Shown: positions 8,667 through 18,406, counted from the first letter of the stretch. The stretch is DNA of 64,000 bases from GAS188 sp963794475 (GCA_963794475.1 CAWCDW010000008.1:453228-517227); one strand, 5' to 3'. Translations and numbers: made by a program. Notes: a model not told the origin generated them from the sequence alone.

Positions 8667-10208
8667 ATGAGTTCCCAACCGAAAAATTCGCTCGCGAAGG
8701 ACCGACTGGCGACGCGCGGCCCTTTCGTCAACGGCGCTTTCCGCGAAGGGCTTGCCTTCGATGACGTGCTGCTTGAGCCCGCGGCGTCCGATGTGCTGCC
8801 GACCGACGTCGATGTGCGCTCGCGCCTCACGCGCCAGCTCAAGCTCAACATCCCGCTTCTCGCCTCGGCGATGGACACGGTCACCGAGGCGCGCATGGCG
8901 ATCGCCATGGCGCAGATCGGGGGGCTCGGCGTCATCCATCGCAATCTCTCACCGAAGGCCCAGGCCGATCAGGTGCGGCAAGTGAAGAAGTTCGAGTCCG
9001 GAATGGTGGCGAACCCGATCACCATCTTCCCCGACGAGACGCTCGCCGATGCTTTCGCGCTGATGAAGCAATATGGGATTTCCGGGGTGCCGGTCGTCGA
9101 GCGCGGCCCTGCCGAGCAAAAGGGCAAGCTCGTCGGCATCCTCACCAACCGCGATGTGCGCTTCGCGACGAACCCGCGCCAGCCAGTCGCCGAGCTGATG
9201 ACCAAGGACCGCCTGATCACGGTTCGCGAGGGCGTCGAGGAGAACGAGGCAAAGCGCCTCTTGCATCAATTCCGCATCGAGAAGCTTCTCGTCGTCGACG
9301 AGCACTACCGCTGCATCGGCCTTATCACCGTGAAGGACATCGAGAAGCAGGTCGCCTATCCGAACGCCGCCAAGGATGCCGCCGGACGCCTTCTTGTGGC
9401 GGCCGCGACGACCACGGGGGAGGAGGGTGTCGAGCGCTCCGCGATGCTCGTCGACGCCGGCGTCGATGTCATCGTCGTCGACACCGCCCATGGCCATTCG
9501 GCCCGCGTGCTTGCCGCGGTCGAGCGGGTGAAGAAATTGTCAAATTCGGTGCAAGTCATCGGCGGCAATGTCGCGACGGCCGAGGGGACGAAGGCGCTGA
9601 TCGATGCGGGCGCCGACGCGGTGAAGATCGGCATCGGCCCCGGCTCGATATGCACGACGCGCATGGTGGCGGGCGTCGGCGTGCCACAGCTTTCCGCGAT
9701 TCTCGATTGTGCCGAGGCGGCACGCTTATCCGACGTGCCGGTGATCGCCGATGGCGGCATCAAATTCTCCGGCGATCTCGCGAAGGCCCTCGCGGCCGGC
9801 GCTTCCTGCGCCATGGTGGGCTCGCTGCTTGCCGGAACGGATGAGACACCGGGCGAGGTCTTTCTTTACCAGGGCCGATCCTACAAATCCTATCGCGGCA
9901 TGGGGTCGGTCGGCGCCATGGCGCAAGGCTCGGCGGATCGCTATTTTCAGCAGGAAGTGCGCGATGCGATGAAGCTCGTGCCGGAGGGCGTCGAAGGGCA
10001 GGTGCCTTACAAGGGGCCGGCGGCGAATGTCGCGCATCAGCTCATCGGCGGCTTGCGCGCCGCGATGGGTTACACCGGCTCGCCCGATCTTCAGGCTTTC
10101 CGGGCCAATGCGCGCTTCGTGCGCATCAGCGGGGCTGGCTTGCGCGAGAGCCATGTGCATGACGTGATGATCACACGCGAGGCGCCGAACTATCCGACGC
10201 GTGGGTGA
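8667..10208 (+). CDS. guaB: Inosine-5'-monophosphate dehydrogenase
   Basis: Oxidises IMP to XMP with NAD+, the committed step to guanine nucleotides. The 513-residue product has the (beta/alpha)8 barrel split by a pair of CBS domains at residues ~115-235. The catalytic Cys is C329 within GSICTTRM, followed by the phosphate-binding DGGIKFSGD block and the mobile-flap region near residue 420. Length is usual for bacterial GuaB. The ATG at 8667 lies 6 bases after CCGGAG; the TTG two codons upstream is not needed. It is transcribed alone or with the following MAPEG gene 86 bases downstream. The 194 bases upstream contain no recognisable regulatory element. Confidence 0.97.
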   Translation: MSSQPKNSLAKDRLATRGPFVNGAFREGLAFDDVLLEPAASDVLPTDVDVRSRLTRQLKLNIPLLASAMDTVTEARMAIAMAQIGGLGVIHRNLSPKAQADQVRQVKKFESGMVANPITIFPDETLADAFALMKQYGISGVPVVERGPAEQKGKLVGILTNRDVRFATNPRQPVAELMTKDRLITVREGVEENEAKRLLHQFRIEKLLVVDEHYRCIGLITVKDIEKQVAYPNAAKDAAGRLLVAAATTTGEEGVERSAMLVDAGVDVIVVDTAHGHSARVLAAVERVKKLSNSVQVIGGNVATAEGTKALIDAGADAVKIGIGPGSICTTRMVAGVGVPQLSAILDCAEAARLSDVPVIADGGIKFSGDLAKALAAGASCAMVGSLLAGTDETPGEVFLYQGRSYKSYRGMGSVGAMAQGSADRYFQQEVRDAMKLVPEGVEGQVPYKGPAANVAHQLIGGLRAAMGYTGSPDLQAFRANARFVRISGAGLRESHVHDVMITREAPNYPTRG

Positions 10209-10221
10209 GCGCGTAAGCGAG

Positions 10222-10242
10222 AGCGCCGGTTCCCACGGCGCT
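10222..10242 (+). terminator. Possible weak hairpin after guaB
   Basis: A 7-bp perfect inverted repeat (AGCGCCG / CGGCGCT) with a 7-base loop lies 13 bases past the guaB stop codon. No T-tract follows, so it is at best a weak terminator or a transcript-end stabiliser. Confidence 0.3.
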
Positions 10243-10294
10243 TGAGGGCTCAGTCAAACCGACAAACATCGAGATTTAGCGAGACGGAGCCGTC

Positions 10295-10714
10295 ATGTCC
10301 CTTCAAGCCGCCTTGGCGCCGCTCTTCGTGCAGGTGGCGCTCACATTCGGGCTGTTGCTTTGGCTCGCGCCGCTGCGGACGCGCGCCATCACCGGCAAGG
10401 AGGTCACGTCGGAGGAGATCGCGCTCGGCGAAAGGGCCTGGCCGCCGCGCCTTCAGCAGATTTCGAACTGCTTCGACAACCAGTTCCAGCTGCCGGTCCT
10501 GTTCTACGTGCTCGTGATCCTCGCGATCATCGCCCGCAAGGACGATCTTCTCTTCGTCATCATGTCCTGGCTCTTCGTCATCAGCCGTTTTGCCCATGCC
10601 TTCATCCACACCGGCTCGAATGTGGTTCGGGTGCGCGGCACCGTTTATGGGCTTGGCCTTCTCATTCTCCTTATCATGTGGATCATCTTTGCGGTCCGCG
10701 TGCTCCTCGGCTGA
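10295..10714 (+). CDS. MAPEG family membrane protein
   Basis: A 139-residue integral membrane protein with four hydrophobic segments (about residues 5-25, 67-85, 87-105 and 118-138). It fits the MAPEG superfamily (membrane-associated proteins in eicosanoid and glutathione metabolism). The NCFDNQFQLPVLFY block between helices 1 and 2 is typical of bacterial MAPEG members. Some relatives have glutathione-dependent activity, but most bacterial ones are uncharacterised. ACGGAG precedes the ATG. It lies between guaB and the RNA methyltransferase on the same strand, 32 bases from the latter. Confidence 0.85.
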   Translation: MSLQAALAPLFVQVALTFGLLLWLAPLRTRAITGKEVTSEEIALGERAWPPRLQQISNCFDNQFQLPVLFYVLVILAIIARKDDLLFVIMSWLFVISRFAHAFIHTGSNVVRVRGTVYGLGLLILLIMWIIFAVRVLLG

Positions 10715-10746
10715 GCGGCGAGCGCCGCTCGCCGCATGAGGACGTC

Positions 10747-12072
10747 ATGACACCGGCGGCACGCGTTTCGGCCGCGATCGAGGTCCTTGGTGACATCGTG
10801 GCGCGTCGCCGTCCGGCCGCCGATGCGCTCAAGGATTGGGGATTGGCGCGCCGCTTCGCCGGCTCGAAAGACCGGGCCGCGATCGCGAGCCTCGTCTACG
10901 ATTCTTTGAGGCGACGCGCCTCCGCCGCCTGGGTCATGGGCGTTCCCCGTTTTGAGGAAGCCTCGCCCCGCGCCGTGGTCATCGGCACGCTTCGCCTCGC
11001 GCGGGGCATGAGCGCAAAGAGCATCGCCGAAATCTGCGATGGATCGCGCTTCGCGCCCGCGCCGCTCACGGCCGACGAGCGGGAAAATCTCGAGGCTGCG
11101 GAGTCGAGGCTGGTGGGCGCGCCCGACCCGGTGGCTGGAGATTTTCCCGAATGGCTCGCGCCTTCGCTCGCGAGGGAGTTCGCTGAAGCGTTGGTTCCCG
11201 AGATGCAAGCGCTCGCGCGGCGCGCGCCGCTCGATCTGCGCGTCAACGCGCTGAAAGGCACGCGCGAACAGGCGCTGGCGGCGCTCTCGCACCTTCATCC
11301 CTCCCCGACGCCGTTCTCGCCGTTCGGGCTGCGCCTCCCCCATGGGGAGGACGGGCGCGGGCCTTCCGTGCAATCCGAGCCCGCCTTCCTCGAAGGCCTC
11401 GTCGAAATCCAGGACGAGGGCTCGCAACTCGTCTCGCTGCTCGCCGGGATAAAGCCGGGAGAGACCGCGATCGATTTGTGCGCCGGCGGTGGCGGCAAGA
11501 CGCTGGCGCTCGCCGCCTTGGCACGAAACGAAGGCCGCATCATCGCGACCGACGAGGATCGGCGGCGCTTGGCGCCGATCCACACTCGTCTCCAGCGCGC
11601 GGGCGCGCGGAATGTCGAGGTGCGAACGCCGCGGCTTCGCGGTGATGAGCCCCTCGCGGGCCTCGATGGAATGGCCGATCTCGTGCTGGTCGATGCGCCT
11701 TGCACCGGCGTCGGGACTTGGCGGCGGAACCCGGACGCCAAATGGCGTGTGCGGCCGGGCAGCCTCGAGCGACGTCTCGAGGAACAGGAGACCGTGCTCG
11801 AGCGCGCCGCGGGCTTCGTCAAGCCTTTAGGGCGGGTCGCCTATATCACCTGCTCGCTTCTGCCGCAGGAGAACGAGGAAGGCGTCGCCTCGTTCCTGGA
11901 GCGCCGGCCGAATTGGCGCGCCTTGCCGCGCGAACGCCTCGCGGCCGGCCTTTCGCCCGAGCTCGCGGCGGTCGCTTCATATTCGGCGCGCGAGGGAGCG
12001 GGATTGCTCCTCACCCCCGCGCGCAGCGGAACCGACGGCTTCTTCCTTTCGGTGCTCGAACGGATGAGGTGA
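10747..12072 (+). CDS. rsmB: RsmB/NOP family rRNA cytosine-C5 methyltransferase
   Basis: SAM-dependent RNA m5C methyltransferase, by family most likely modifying 16S rRNA. Residues 1-~130 form the NusB-like RNA-binding domain, and ~215-441 the Rossmann methyltransferase. The SAM-binding motif reads DLCAGGGGKT (about 243-252). Both cysteines of the m5C mechanism are present: the PC motif (C319 in DAPCTGVGTWRRNPD) and the TC motif (C369 in ITCSLLPQENE). The 441-residue length is normal. The ATG at 10747 has GAGG 6 bases upstream; the longer frame back to 10360 is a shadow of the MAPEG gene. Specificity for C967 is inferred from the family, so the symbol is tentative. Confidence 0.9.
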   Translation: MTPAARVSAAIEVLGDIVARRRPAADALKDWGLARRFAGSKDRAAIASLVYDSLRRRASAAWVMGVPRFEEASPRAVVIGTLRLARGMSAKSIAEICDGSRFAPAPLTADERENLEAAESRLVGAPDPVAGDFPEWLAPSLAREFAEALVPEMQALARRAPLDLRVNALKGTREQALAALSHLHPSPTPFSPFGLRLPHGEDGRGPSVQSEPAFLEGLVEIQDEGSQLVSLLAGIKPGETAIDLCAGGGGKTLALAALARNEGRIIATDEDRRRLAPIHTRLQRAGARNVEVRTPRLRGDEPLAGLDGMADLVLVDAPCTGVGTWRRNPDAKWRVRPGSLERRLEEQETVLERAAGFVKPLGRVAYITCSLLPQENEEGVASFLERRPNWRALPRERLAAGLSPELAAVASYSAREGAGLLLTPARSGTDGFFLSVLERMR

Positions 12073-12125
12073 GGCCGTATTGCGCCCGGCCGGGTTCGTC
12101 GGCGGCACGCGTGCGACGCCGCGCA

Positions 12126-13139
12126 TCAAGCCACGCGCAAGCCCGGGTCGAGGTGCTGCGTGGCGAAATTGACCGCGCGGTTGCGGCCGGCCGATTTGGC
12201 GCCATAAAGCGCGACATCGGCGCGGCGCAACAGAGCGTCGATGTCGGCGACGCTTTTGTCGGAGTGAGCCACGCCGAAGCTCACGGTGATTTTCAGCGGG
12301 CCCGATCGCGTGTTGATGACGGCTCGTTCGATCGCGCCACGCAGTCTCTCGGCAACATCGAAGGCCGCCTTGTCGTTGGTGCGGGGCAAAACGATCATGA
12401 ATTCTTCCCCGCCGATGCGGCCGATATAATCCGTGGCGCGCAAATTCCGCTCGCAGATGCAGGCGAGCTCTTGCAGCACAAGATCGCCGACGGGGTGGCC
12501 ATAGGTGTCGTTGATGCGCTTGAAATGGTCGATGTCGAAAACGATGCAGCTCAGCTCGTGCTTCTGCCGGCGTGCGTGAAGGAAGTCGCGTGCCGCCTCG
12601 CGCCGCAAGGTACGCCGCGACAATGTGCCGGTCAGGCTGTCGACGCTCGCTACCAGGCGAAGCTCGAGCTCGTCCATCACGAGATGGGTCAGATCGTTGA
12701 AGAGCGCGAGCTCTTCGGGCACGAGGTGACGTGGCTTCACATCGATCGCACAAAGCGCGCCGATCGCATGGCCGTCCCGGGTCCTCAGCGGAATGCCGCA
12801 AAAGAAGCGCAGGTGAGGCTCTCCCGTGACCGAGGGATGCGCGGCAAAACGGGGATCGTCGAGCGCGTCCTCGACGATGAAAGCCTCGTCCTGCTTGATC
12901 ACCTCGCCGAAGAACGCCGTGTCGCGCAGCGCTTCGGTCAAGGCCAGGCCTTGACGGGATTTGAACCATTGGCGGTGACTGTCGATGAAAGTCACCGTGA
13001 CGATCGCCATGTGAAGCAGATTCTTGGCGAGCCGGGTGATGCGATCGAAGGCTTCCTCGGCGGGCGTGTCGAGCACGTCGTAACGGTGCAACGCGGCAAC
13101 CCGCTCCCGCTCGCTCACCCTGGCGTCGACATTCGTCAT
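12126..13139 (-). CDS. GAF-GGDEF diguanylate cyclase
   Basis: A 337-residue cytoplasmic protein with a GAF sensor domain (about residues 20-165) and a C-terminal GGDEF domain (about 170-330). The active site is intact (GGEEF), preceded by a five-residue gap from an RATD motif. That is the RxxD inhibitory site, so product-feedback-controlled c-di-GMP synthesis is expected. No EAL domain and no membrane segment were seen. The ATG at 13139 follows GGAGTAAGG; a GTG eight codons upstream is less likely. It converges on the rsmB gene. The upstream 326 bases include an AT-rich stretch that probably carries its promoter. Confidence 0.92.
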   Translation of the reverse strand: MTNVDARVSERERVAALHRYDVLDTPAEEAFDRITRLAKNLLHMAIVTVTFIDSHRQWFKSRQGLALTEALRDTAFFGEVIKQDEAFIVEDALDDPRFAAHPSVTGEPHLRFFCGIPLRTRDGHAIGALCAIDVKPRHLVPEELALFNDLTHLVMDELELRLVASVDSLTGTLSRRTLRREAARDFLHARRQKHELSCIVFDIDHFKRINDTYGHPVGDLVLQELACICERNLRATDYIGRIGGEEFMIVLPRTNDKAAFDVAERLRGAIERAVINTRSGPLKITVSFGVAHSDKSVADIDALLRRADVALYGAKSAGRNRAVNFATQHLDPGLRVA

Positions 13140-13465
13140 CAACCTTACTCCAATTCTGTTCACATTTACTGTCGGTAGCAGCCGAGAGAGACGCGATATC
13201 TGAGATCGAGAGCTTCCTTACCGTTATTCAATGCATTTTCATGTATTCGATCATTAGTGAGATGCCGCAATGCTTTACGTTTTGCTAACCGAAAGGAACA
13301 AAGGCTACATTTGTCGCCGGGCGACGCTCTCGCGGCACGTCCTCCTCCCGCTTCGCTCGGCTCCGGCTCTGTTCCTTCCTAAGCGTTGGACCCCGGAGAA
13401 GCATCGCCGATCGAATATTCAAGAGCGGATGGCTCGGGCGTGATCTCTTCGGTCCGGAGCCGGTC
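13140..13465. other. Intergenic region between diguanylate cyclase and histidine kinase
   Basis: 326 bases without a gene. The part at ~13195-13310 is distinctly AT-richer than its surroundings and is a likely promoter region for the minus-strand diguanylate cyclase. No tRNA, repeat or terminator was recognised. Confidence 0.5.
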
Positions 13466-15010
13466 TCACGCCGCCTTGCCGCGCTTGAAGGGAGGCGGAG
13501 GGGGTGCTTCCTTGCCGACCGGGGGCAGGGCTTCCATCACGCGCTCGGGCGGGAAGGTCACGATCACCTCGGTCCCTTCGCGCGGTTTCGCCCTCAAGGT
13601 GAAGCTGCCGCCGTGCAGGTCGATCAATCCCTTGACGATCGGCAGGCCAAGCCCCGAGCCTTGCTCGGCCGTCTTGATGGCGAGGGAACCGCGTCCGAAG
13701 GAGGAGAGCACCAGCGGAATTTCCTCCTCGGGAATGCCGGGGCCAGAGTCCTTGATCGAGATGTATTGGCCGGAACCCGCGGTCCACCCTGCCTTGATCC
13801 AGATCTCGCCGCCGGGCGGCGTGAATTTGATGGCGTTCGACAGGATGTTCAGCACGATCTGGCGCGTCGCCCTTTCGTCGGCCCAAAGCCGCGGCAAGTC
13901 CATCTCGATCTTGGCGTGAACGGTTTGGTTCTTGGCCTTCGCCCGCAGGGACAACATATGCCTCGCGTCATCGATGATATGCGCGATGCTGATCGCCTCT
14001 TCGCGCAAGTCGTAACGGCCGGCCTCGATACGCGAAAGGTCGAGAATCTCGTTGATCAGCGTCAGCAAATGATGGCCGCTCGAATGGATGTCGTTCGCAT
14101 ATTCGCGATAGGCTGGGTTGGTGTGCGGGCCGAAGACTTCCCCTTTCATCACCTCCGAAAAGCCGAGGATGGCGTTGAGCGGGGTGCGCAGCTCATGGCT
14201 CATCGTCGCGAGGAAATGGGACTTCGCGAGATTGGCTTCCTCGGCACGCCGGCGCGCCTCGTCGGAATTAGCCTTGGCTTCCTGCACCTCGAGCAACAAG
14301 GCCTCCTTTTCGGCGCGCAGCTTAAGGCTCGTCACGGTCGTCTGATGCAGCCGGCTCGAGAAAAGAAGAAAGAAGAGCTGGGCGCCCGCGGCCATCAGCG
14401 CAAGGACGATATCGGCCAAGCTCTCCTGAGTGATGGCCAAGGTCGCGAGGCGAATCGAGATCGGCACGAGGCCGAAGACGACTGCGAGCGGCACGGTCTC
14501 CGCCAACATGGCGGTCACGGCCGACACCATGATCACGACGAAAAGCAAGAAAAGGCGCGACAGGCCAAAATCAATGGCAAGGAGATCACCAACGATCAGG
14601 GACCAGCAGGCGCCGAGCAGCGTCTGCGCGAGGACAAAGCACCAGCGCCAATTCTTCACCTTTTGGGCCGTGTCGAGCGGCGTCGCGAGGAGCCGGCGTC
14701 CCGTGGCGACCATCATGGCGAGGCCGATGAGAACGGTGATCACCCAGCGAAGCACGATGGCGGGCTCGATCCAATACACGGCGATCGCCGTGATCGAGCC
14801 GAGCAGGATCATCTCCAGCGGCACGGCGCTGATTTGCGCTTGCGCAAACTGGCGAAGCAGCTCGACGTCGAAGGCATGGCCGAGGCCGGAGGTCGAGGCG
14901 ATGCGCTCGCGCACCGAACGCATCTCATGGGCAAGGCGGCGGCGGGCCGCGAGCGCCTTGCGGTCCAACCCCCGGCCTTGCTGAATTTGTTCGGCGGTCA
15001 GGTCACTCAT
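13466..15010 (-). CDS. Membrane-bound sensor histidine kinase (PdhS/DivJ-like core)
   Basis: A 514-residue histidine kinase. The N-terminal half has about six hydrophobic segments (residues ~62-220) with no extended periplasmic domain. A coiled-coil linker (about 228-262) follows, then HisKA with phospho-accepting H272 in ATMSHELRTPLN. The ATPase domain has the N box (NILSNAIKF), G1 (DSGPGIP) and G2 (GSGLGL). The sequence after the H box (ILGFSEVMKGEVFGP) is typical of the PdhS/DivJ/PleC group of alphaproteobacterial kinases that act on DivK-like regulators; that partner is an inference. A proline/lysine-rich tail ends the protein. No response regulator is adjacent. The ATG at 15010 has a weak ribosome site. 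Confidence 0.9.
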   Translation of the reverse strand: MSDLTAEQIQQGRGLDRKALAARRRLAHEMRSVRERIASTSGLGHAFDVELLRQFAQAQISAVPLEMILLGSITAIAVYWIEPAIVLRWVITVLIGLAMMVATGRRLLATPLDTAQKVKNWRWCFVLAQTLLGACWSLIVGDLLAIDFGLSRLFLLFVVIMVSAVTAMLAETVPLAVVFGLVPISIRLATLAITQESLADIVLALMAAGAQLFFLLFSSRLHQTTVTSLKLRAEKEALLLEVQEAKANSDEARRRAEEANLAKSHFLATMSHELRTPLNAILGFSEVMKGEVFGPHTNPAYREYANDIHSSGHHLLTLINEILDLSRIEAGRYDLREEAISIAHIIDDARHMLSLRAKAKNQTVHAKIEMDLPRLWADERATRQIVLNILSNAIKFTPPGGEIWIKAGWTAGSGQYISIKDSGPGIPEEEIPLVLSSFGRGSLAIKTAEQGSGLGLPIVKGLIDLHGGSFTLRAKPREGTEVIVTFPPERVMEALPPVGKEAPPPPPFKRGKAA

Positions 15011-15518
15011 GGAACGCGAAATTCGAAACTCGACATGAAGACATGGTTTTTTCGATCGCTTCACTTTCGCGTGAAAACCTTAATGTCCCGCTCACAAGGT
15101 TGGCGGCATTCGCTCATCTTTTTGCTCCTCGGGGGCGTCGCCCAGCCTTCGGGAGCGGCTCTTTCAAGGTTGAGATGACGTTCCAGAATGTTCGTGAGGG
15201 CGATCTAACGCTCGTCGATCGGCTTCGCGATCCGGCATCTCGCGCATAGGTTTAACAAGCTTTTACAACAACTTGTGGCTCCGTGCCGGAGGAAAGCGAG
15301 GGTCCCTCGGCGTGTGAGGCCTCACGGCGCACATCAAGTTTTTGGCGAGACGCCGGTCGCGCGCCCACATTCGTAATATCCCCGGCCCGTTCTCAACCTT
15401 CCTTCGTTAAAATTCGAGAGGCTTTTGCGTCGGTGGGCGCCCTTCATTAAGGATTTCGGAGCGGGCGAGATCGACGATGAAGCAGCGTCGAAGGGCCGCT
15501 CTTGTTCGGGAGAAGGCG
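15011..15518. other. Divergent intergenic region, no gene seen
   Basis: 508 bases between the kinase (minus) and the GST gene (plus). It contains an AT-rich patch at ~15248-15275 but no ORF with a credible start, no tRNA-like fold and no repeat that I recognise. It presumably holds both promoters. Confidence 0.5.
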
Positions 15519-16133
15519 ATGAAGCTCTATGACGGCAAGCGGACGCCGAACGGGCGCCGCGCGCGGATCTTCATCCGCGAGAAGCAAATTCCGATGCCGG
15601 AAATCATCGACGTCGACATCGCCAAGAAGGAACATTTGCGGCCCGAATACGCCGCGCTCAACCTCAAGCGCCGCGTTCCGACGCTGCTGCTCGATGACGG
15701 CACGGCGATCGCCGAGTCCGTCGCCATCTGCCGGTATTTCGAAGAAGAACATCCTGAACCGCCGCTCTTCGGCAAGGGAGCGAAGGGCAAGGCATTGGTC
15801 GAGATGTGGAACAGGCGCATGGAGCTGGGCCTGTTCCTCTCGGTCTCGATGGTATTTCGTCACACGAACCCATTCATGGCCGATCTCGAGGTGCCGCAAA
15901 TAAAAGATTGGGGCGAAGCGAATAAGGAAAGGGTCGTAAAGGAGCTGCGCGAGCTCGACGCGCACCTCGCGAACACATCTTATATTTGCGGCGAGGCGCT
16001 CACCATCGCCGACATCACCGCCGGCGTCGCGGTCGAGTTCATGCGCTTGCCACGCCTCGAGATGCCGCCCGAATGCACGAATGCGGCGCGCTGGTTCGAA
16101 GGGCTCAAGGCAAGGCCGTCCTGGGTCCTTTGA
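15519..16133 (+). CDS. Glutathione S-transferase family protein
   Basis: A 204-residue cytosolic GST-type protein with an N-terminal thioredoxin-like domain (residues 1-~80) and an all-helical C-terminal domain. The glutathione-binding block RVPTLLLDDGTAIAES matches the cis-Pro and Glu-Ser motif of GSTs. The C-terminal capping motif reads GEALTIADITAG. The ATG at 15519 follows GGAGAAGG; a frame-open ATG at 15477 is 14 codons upstream and precedes the conserved start of the fold. Substrate is unknown. It converges with moeA, with 30 bases between the stop codons. Confidence 0.92.
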   Translation: MKLYDGKRTPNGRRARIFIREKQIPMPEIIDVDIAKKEHLRPEYAALNLKRRVPTLLLDDGTAIAESVAICRYFEEEHPEPPLFGKGAKGKALVEMWNRRMELGLFLSVSMVFRHTNPFMADLEVPQIKDWGEANKERVVKELRELDAHLANTSYICGEALTIADITAGVAVEFMRLPRLEMPPECTNAARWFEGLKARPSWVL

Positions 16134-16163
16134 GGAAAGGGCCGCGTCCCGCCCGCGCGCCCC

Positions 16164-17417
16164 TCACCAGATCATCGCATAGGGCAGGAAGCCCACGACA
16201 TCACCTGGCGCGACCGCGCTCACCTCCTCGGCGAGCTCGGCAAGCCCGTCGGTCTCGGTGAGCGAGGTGAGGATGCCGGCCCCCTCTTGCGGATGCTTGA
16301 CCGCCTCGACCGTCCCGTCCGGTGAAGCGCGCAAGCTCACGCGCGCATACTCGCGCCGGCCCGGCTTCTTGCGATAGCTGAAGGCGGAGCGCACCTTGAA
16401 CGGGGGAAGGGCGGTAAGCTCCATGCCGTTCAATCGGGCAAGGAGCGGGCGCACCACATGGCAAAAGGTGACGAACACCGCGACCGGATTTCCGGGCAGG
16501 CCGGCGAAAGGGACGCCGTCGATCATCCCCATGGCCACCGGGCGCCCCGGCTTGATGGCGAGCCGCCAGAAGACGAGCTTGCCGATGGCTTCGACGGCCG
16601 CCTTCACATGATCTTCCTCGCCGGTCGAAACGCCTCCGCTCGTGAGGATGAGATCATGCCCGGATGCCGCAGCGGAAAGGTTGCTTGCGAGCTCGGTGGG
16701 ATCGTCCCTCAAGATGCCGAGATCGGAAACCTCGGCGCCGAACCGCTGGAGCAAGCCTGAGAGCAGCAAGCGGTTTGAATCGTAAATCGCGCCATCCGTG
16801 AGGGGCTGACCCGGCCGGGCGAGCTCATCGCCCGTCGAGAACAGCGCGACCTTCAGCCGCCGCCTCACCGCGATGGCGGAAAGGCCGACCGCGGCCGCAA
16901 GCGCCACGTCCTGCGGCTTCATTCGCCGTCCGGCCGGCAGGAGGACGGCGCCTTGCGCGACATCCTCGCCCGCGTGACGCAGATTAGCGCCACGCCGCAA
17001 GCCGGACGGCAGAATGACATGGCTCGCCGTTGCCTTCGCGTCCTCCTGCATGAACACGGTGTCCGCATCCGCGGGCAGAGGCGCGCCCGTGAATACGCGG
17101 ACCGCGACCCCTTGCGCCGTGAGCCCGGCCGCCGAGCCGCCCGCGGCGATGCGGTCGCGCAAGGGGAGCTCGGTTGCGCCTTGCGGATCGAGGTCGGCAT
17201 GGCGCACCGCATAGCCGTCGACCGCCGAATTCGCGAAGGGCGGCAGAGCGATCGGCGATAGGATTTCATGCGCGACCACGCGGCCGTCGGCCCGCGAGAG
17301 CGGCACCGCCTCTCGCTCGGCGACCGGCTTGATGCGTTCGGCGATCAAGCTCAAGGCCGCATCGACCGGCATGAGCGCGCCGCCGAACGCGAAGCAATCG
17401 TCAGTGAGCTGCGCCAT
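16164..17417 (-). CDS. moeA: Molybdopterin molybdenumtransferase MoeA
   Basis: Inserts molybdate into adenylylated molybdopterin to form active cofactor. The 417-residue product shows the expected order of motifs: PPFANSAVDGYAV, the FSTGDEL block, DSNRLLL, TSGGVSTGEEDH, KPGRPVAMG and LPGNPVAVFVTF. Length is usual. It is the downstream gene of a minus-strand run that includes the deacetylase and mobB, and it sits close to mobA, fdhD and formate dehydrogenase. Supplying cofactor for that enzyme is the obvious role. Confidence 0.96.
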   Translation of the reverse strand: MAQLTDDCFAFGGALMPVDAALSLIAERIKPVAEREAVPLSRADGRVVAHEILSPIALPPFANSAVDGYAVRHADLDPQGATELPLRDRIAAGGSAAGLTAQGVAVRVFTGAPLPADADTVFMQEDAKATASHVILPSGLRRGANLRHAGEDVAQGAVLLPAGRRMKPQDVALAAAVGLSAIAVRRRLKVALFSTGDELARPGQPLTDGAIYDSNRLLLSGLLQRFGAEVSDLGILRDDPTELASNLSAAASGHDLILTSGGVSTGEEDHVKAAVEAIGKLVFWRLAIKPGRPVAMGMIDGVPFAGLPGNPVAVFVTFCHVVRPLLARLNGMELTALPPFKVRSAFSYRKKPGRREYARVSLRASPDGTVEAVKHPQEGAGILTSLTETDGLAELAEEVSAVAPGDVVGFLPYAMIW

Positions 17418-17491
17418 GTTTCGCCCTTAGCCTGCAAGGGTGTGCGAGGGCTACGCGGAAAGAGCCCATGAGATCAGCTTGCCCCACGAGA

Positions 17492-18406
17492 TCATTTGGC
17501 CTCGCCCGGCGGCTTCGTTCCCGGCAGGAGCCCCTCGGCAAGGCTTTGCGCATGGTCGGAAATCGCCCCTGGCGTCGTCAACCAGATCCGGTCGCGGTGG
17601 CGCGCCACATGCTGCAGCGCGCGGCGCAGGTGCCGGAGGCGGAAAGGCTGGCCGACGATATAGGCATGGAGCGCGATCCCCATCACGAGGGGCGCGTCGG
17701 CAGCCTGCTCGAGCATCTCGTCGAAATTGTCGATGATCATCTCGGCGAATTCATCAGCGCCCACCTTTCGGGTGACGACGGCCGGAATATCATTGATCTC
17801 CTGCGGGTAGGGAACGGCCAGGATGCGCCCGCTGCGTGTGCGCAACCATACGGGCTGGTCGTCCATGCACCAGTCGAGAAGATATTCGTAGCCGGCCTCG
17901 TGCAAAAGATCGGGCGTGAGATGGCTTTGCGAGATCCAGGGGCCGAGCCATCCTTTCGGCCTTGTTCCCTCATGGGCCATGATCGTGGTTGTGGTCTCAG
18001 CGATCAGCTTCGCCTCTTGTGCCTCCTCGAGCGAGCCTTGGCGTTCGGAGTTGCTGCGGCCATGCGCGATGATCTCATCTCCGCGCGCCCGGAACGCCGT
18101 CGGCAGTTGCGGCGCGTAATCATAGAGCGCGGAGTTGACGAGGACGCACGAGGGCAAGGCGAGCGCCTCGAAAAGGTCGAGAAGCCGCCAGGCCCCGACA
18201 CGATTGCCGTAATCGCGCCAGGCGTGGTTCAAGACATCGGGTTGTTGGCCACCCGGCACGAGCTCGGCGCCCAGGCCTTCACCGAAGGCGAAATGCTCGA
18301 GGTTGAGGCCGATGTAGACGGCAAGCCGCGTTCCGTTCGGCCACGCATAGGGCTTGCGCCCGTGCAAGGCGTCGTAGTCATAGCGATTATGGTGCTTGAG
18401 CCTCAT
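17492..18406 (-). CDS. Polysaccharide deacetylase family protein (PuuE/allantoinase-like)
   Basis: A 304-residue protein of the NodB-like carbohydrate esterase 4 fold, cytosolic (no signal peptide). Blocks such as YIGLNLEHFAFGEG, AWRDYGNRVGAWRLLDL and GHGR-like HGRSNSE are shared with the PuuE-type group, which includes cofactor-free allantoinases as well as many uncharacterised deacetylases. Its ATG at 18406 overlaps the mobB stop codon by four bases (ATGA), so it is translationally coupled to mobB, and moeA follows 74 bases downstream. That makes a hydrolase sit inside a molybdenum-cofactor run. The longer open frame upstream to 18583 is discarded. Substrate is unknown; the coupling could be incidental. 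Confidence 0.8.
   Translation of the reverse strand: MRLKHHNRYDYDALHGRKPYAWPNGTRLAVYIGLNLEHFAFGEGLGAELVPGGQQPDVLNHAWRDYGNRVGAWRLLDLFEALALPSCVLVNSALYDYAPQLPTAFRARGDEIIAHGRSNSERQGSLEEAQEAKLIAETTTTIMAHEGTRPKGWLGPWISQSHLTPDLLHEAGYEYLLDWCMDDQPVWLRTRSGRILAVPYPQEINDIPAVVTRKVGADEFAEMIIDNFDEMLEQAADAPLVMGIALHAYIVGQPFRLRHLRRALQHVARHRDRIWLTTPGAISDHAQSLAEGLLPGTKPPGEAK

Noticed and set aside
13613..15178. 521-codon open frame on the plus strand
   Set aside because: Antisense to the histidine kinase, whose H, N and G boxes are all intact.
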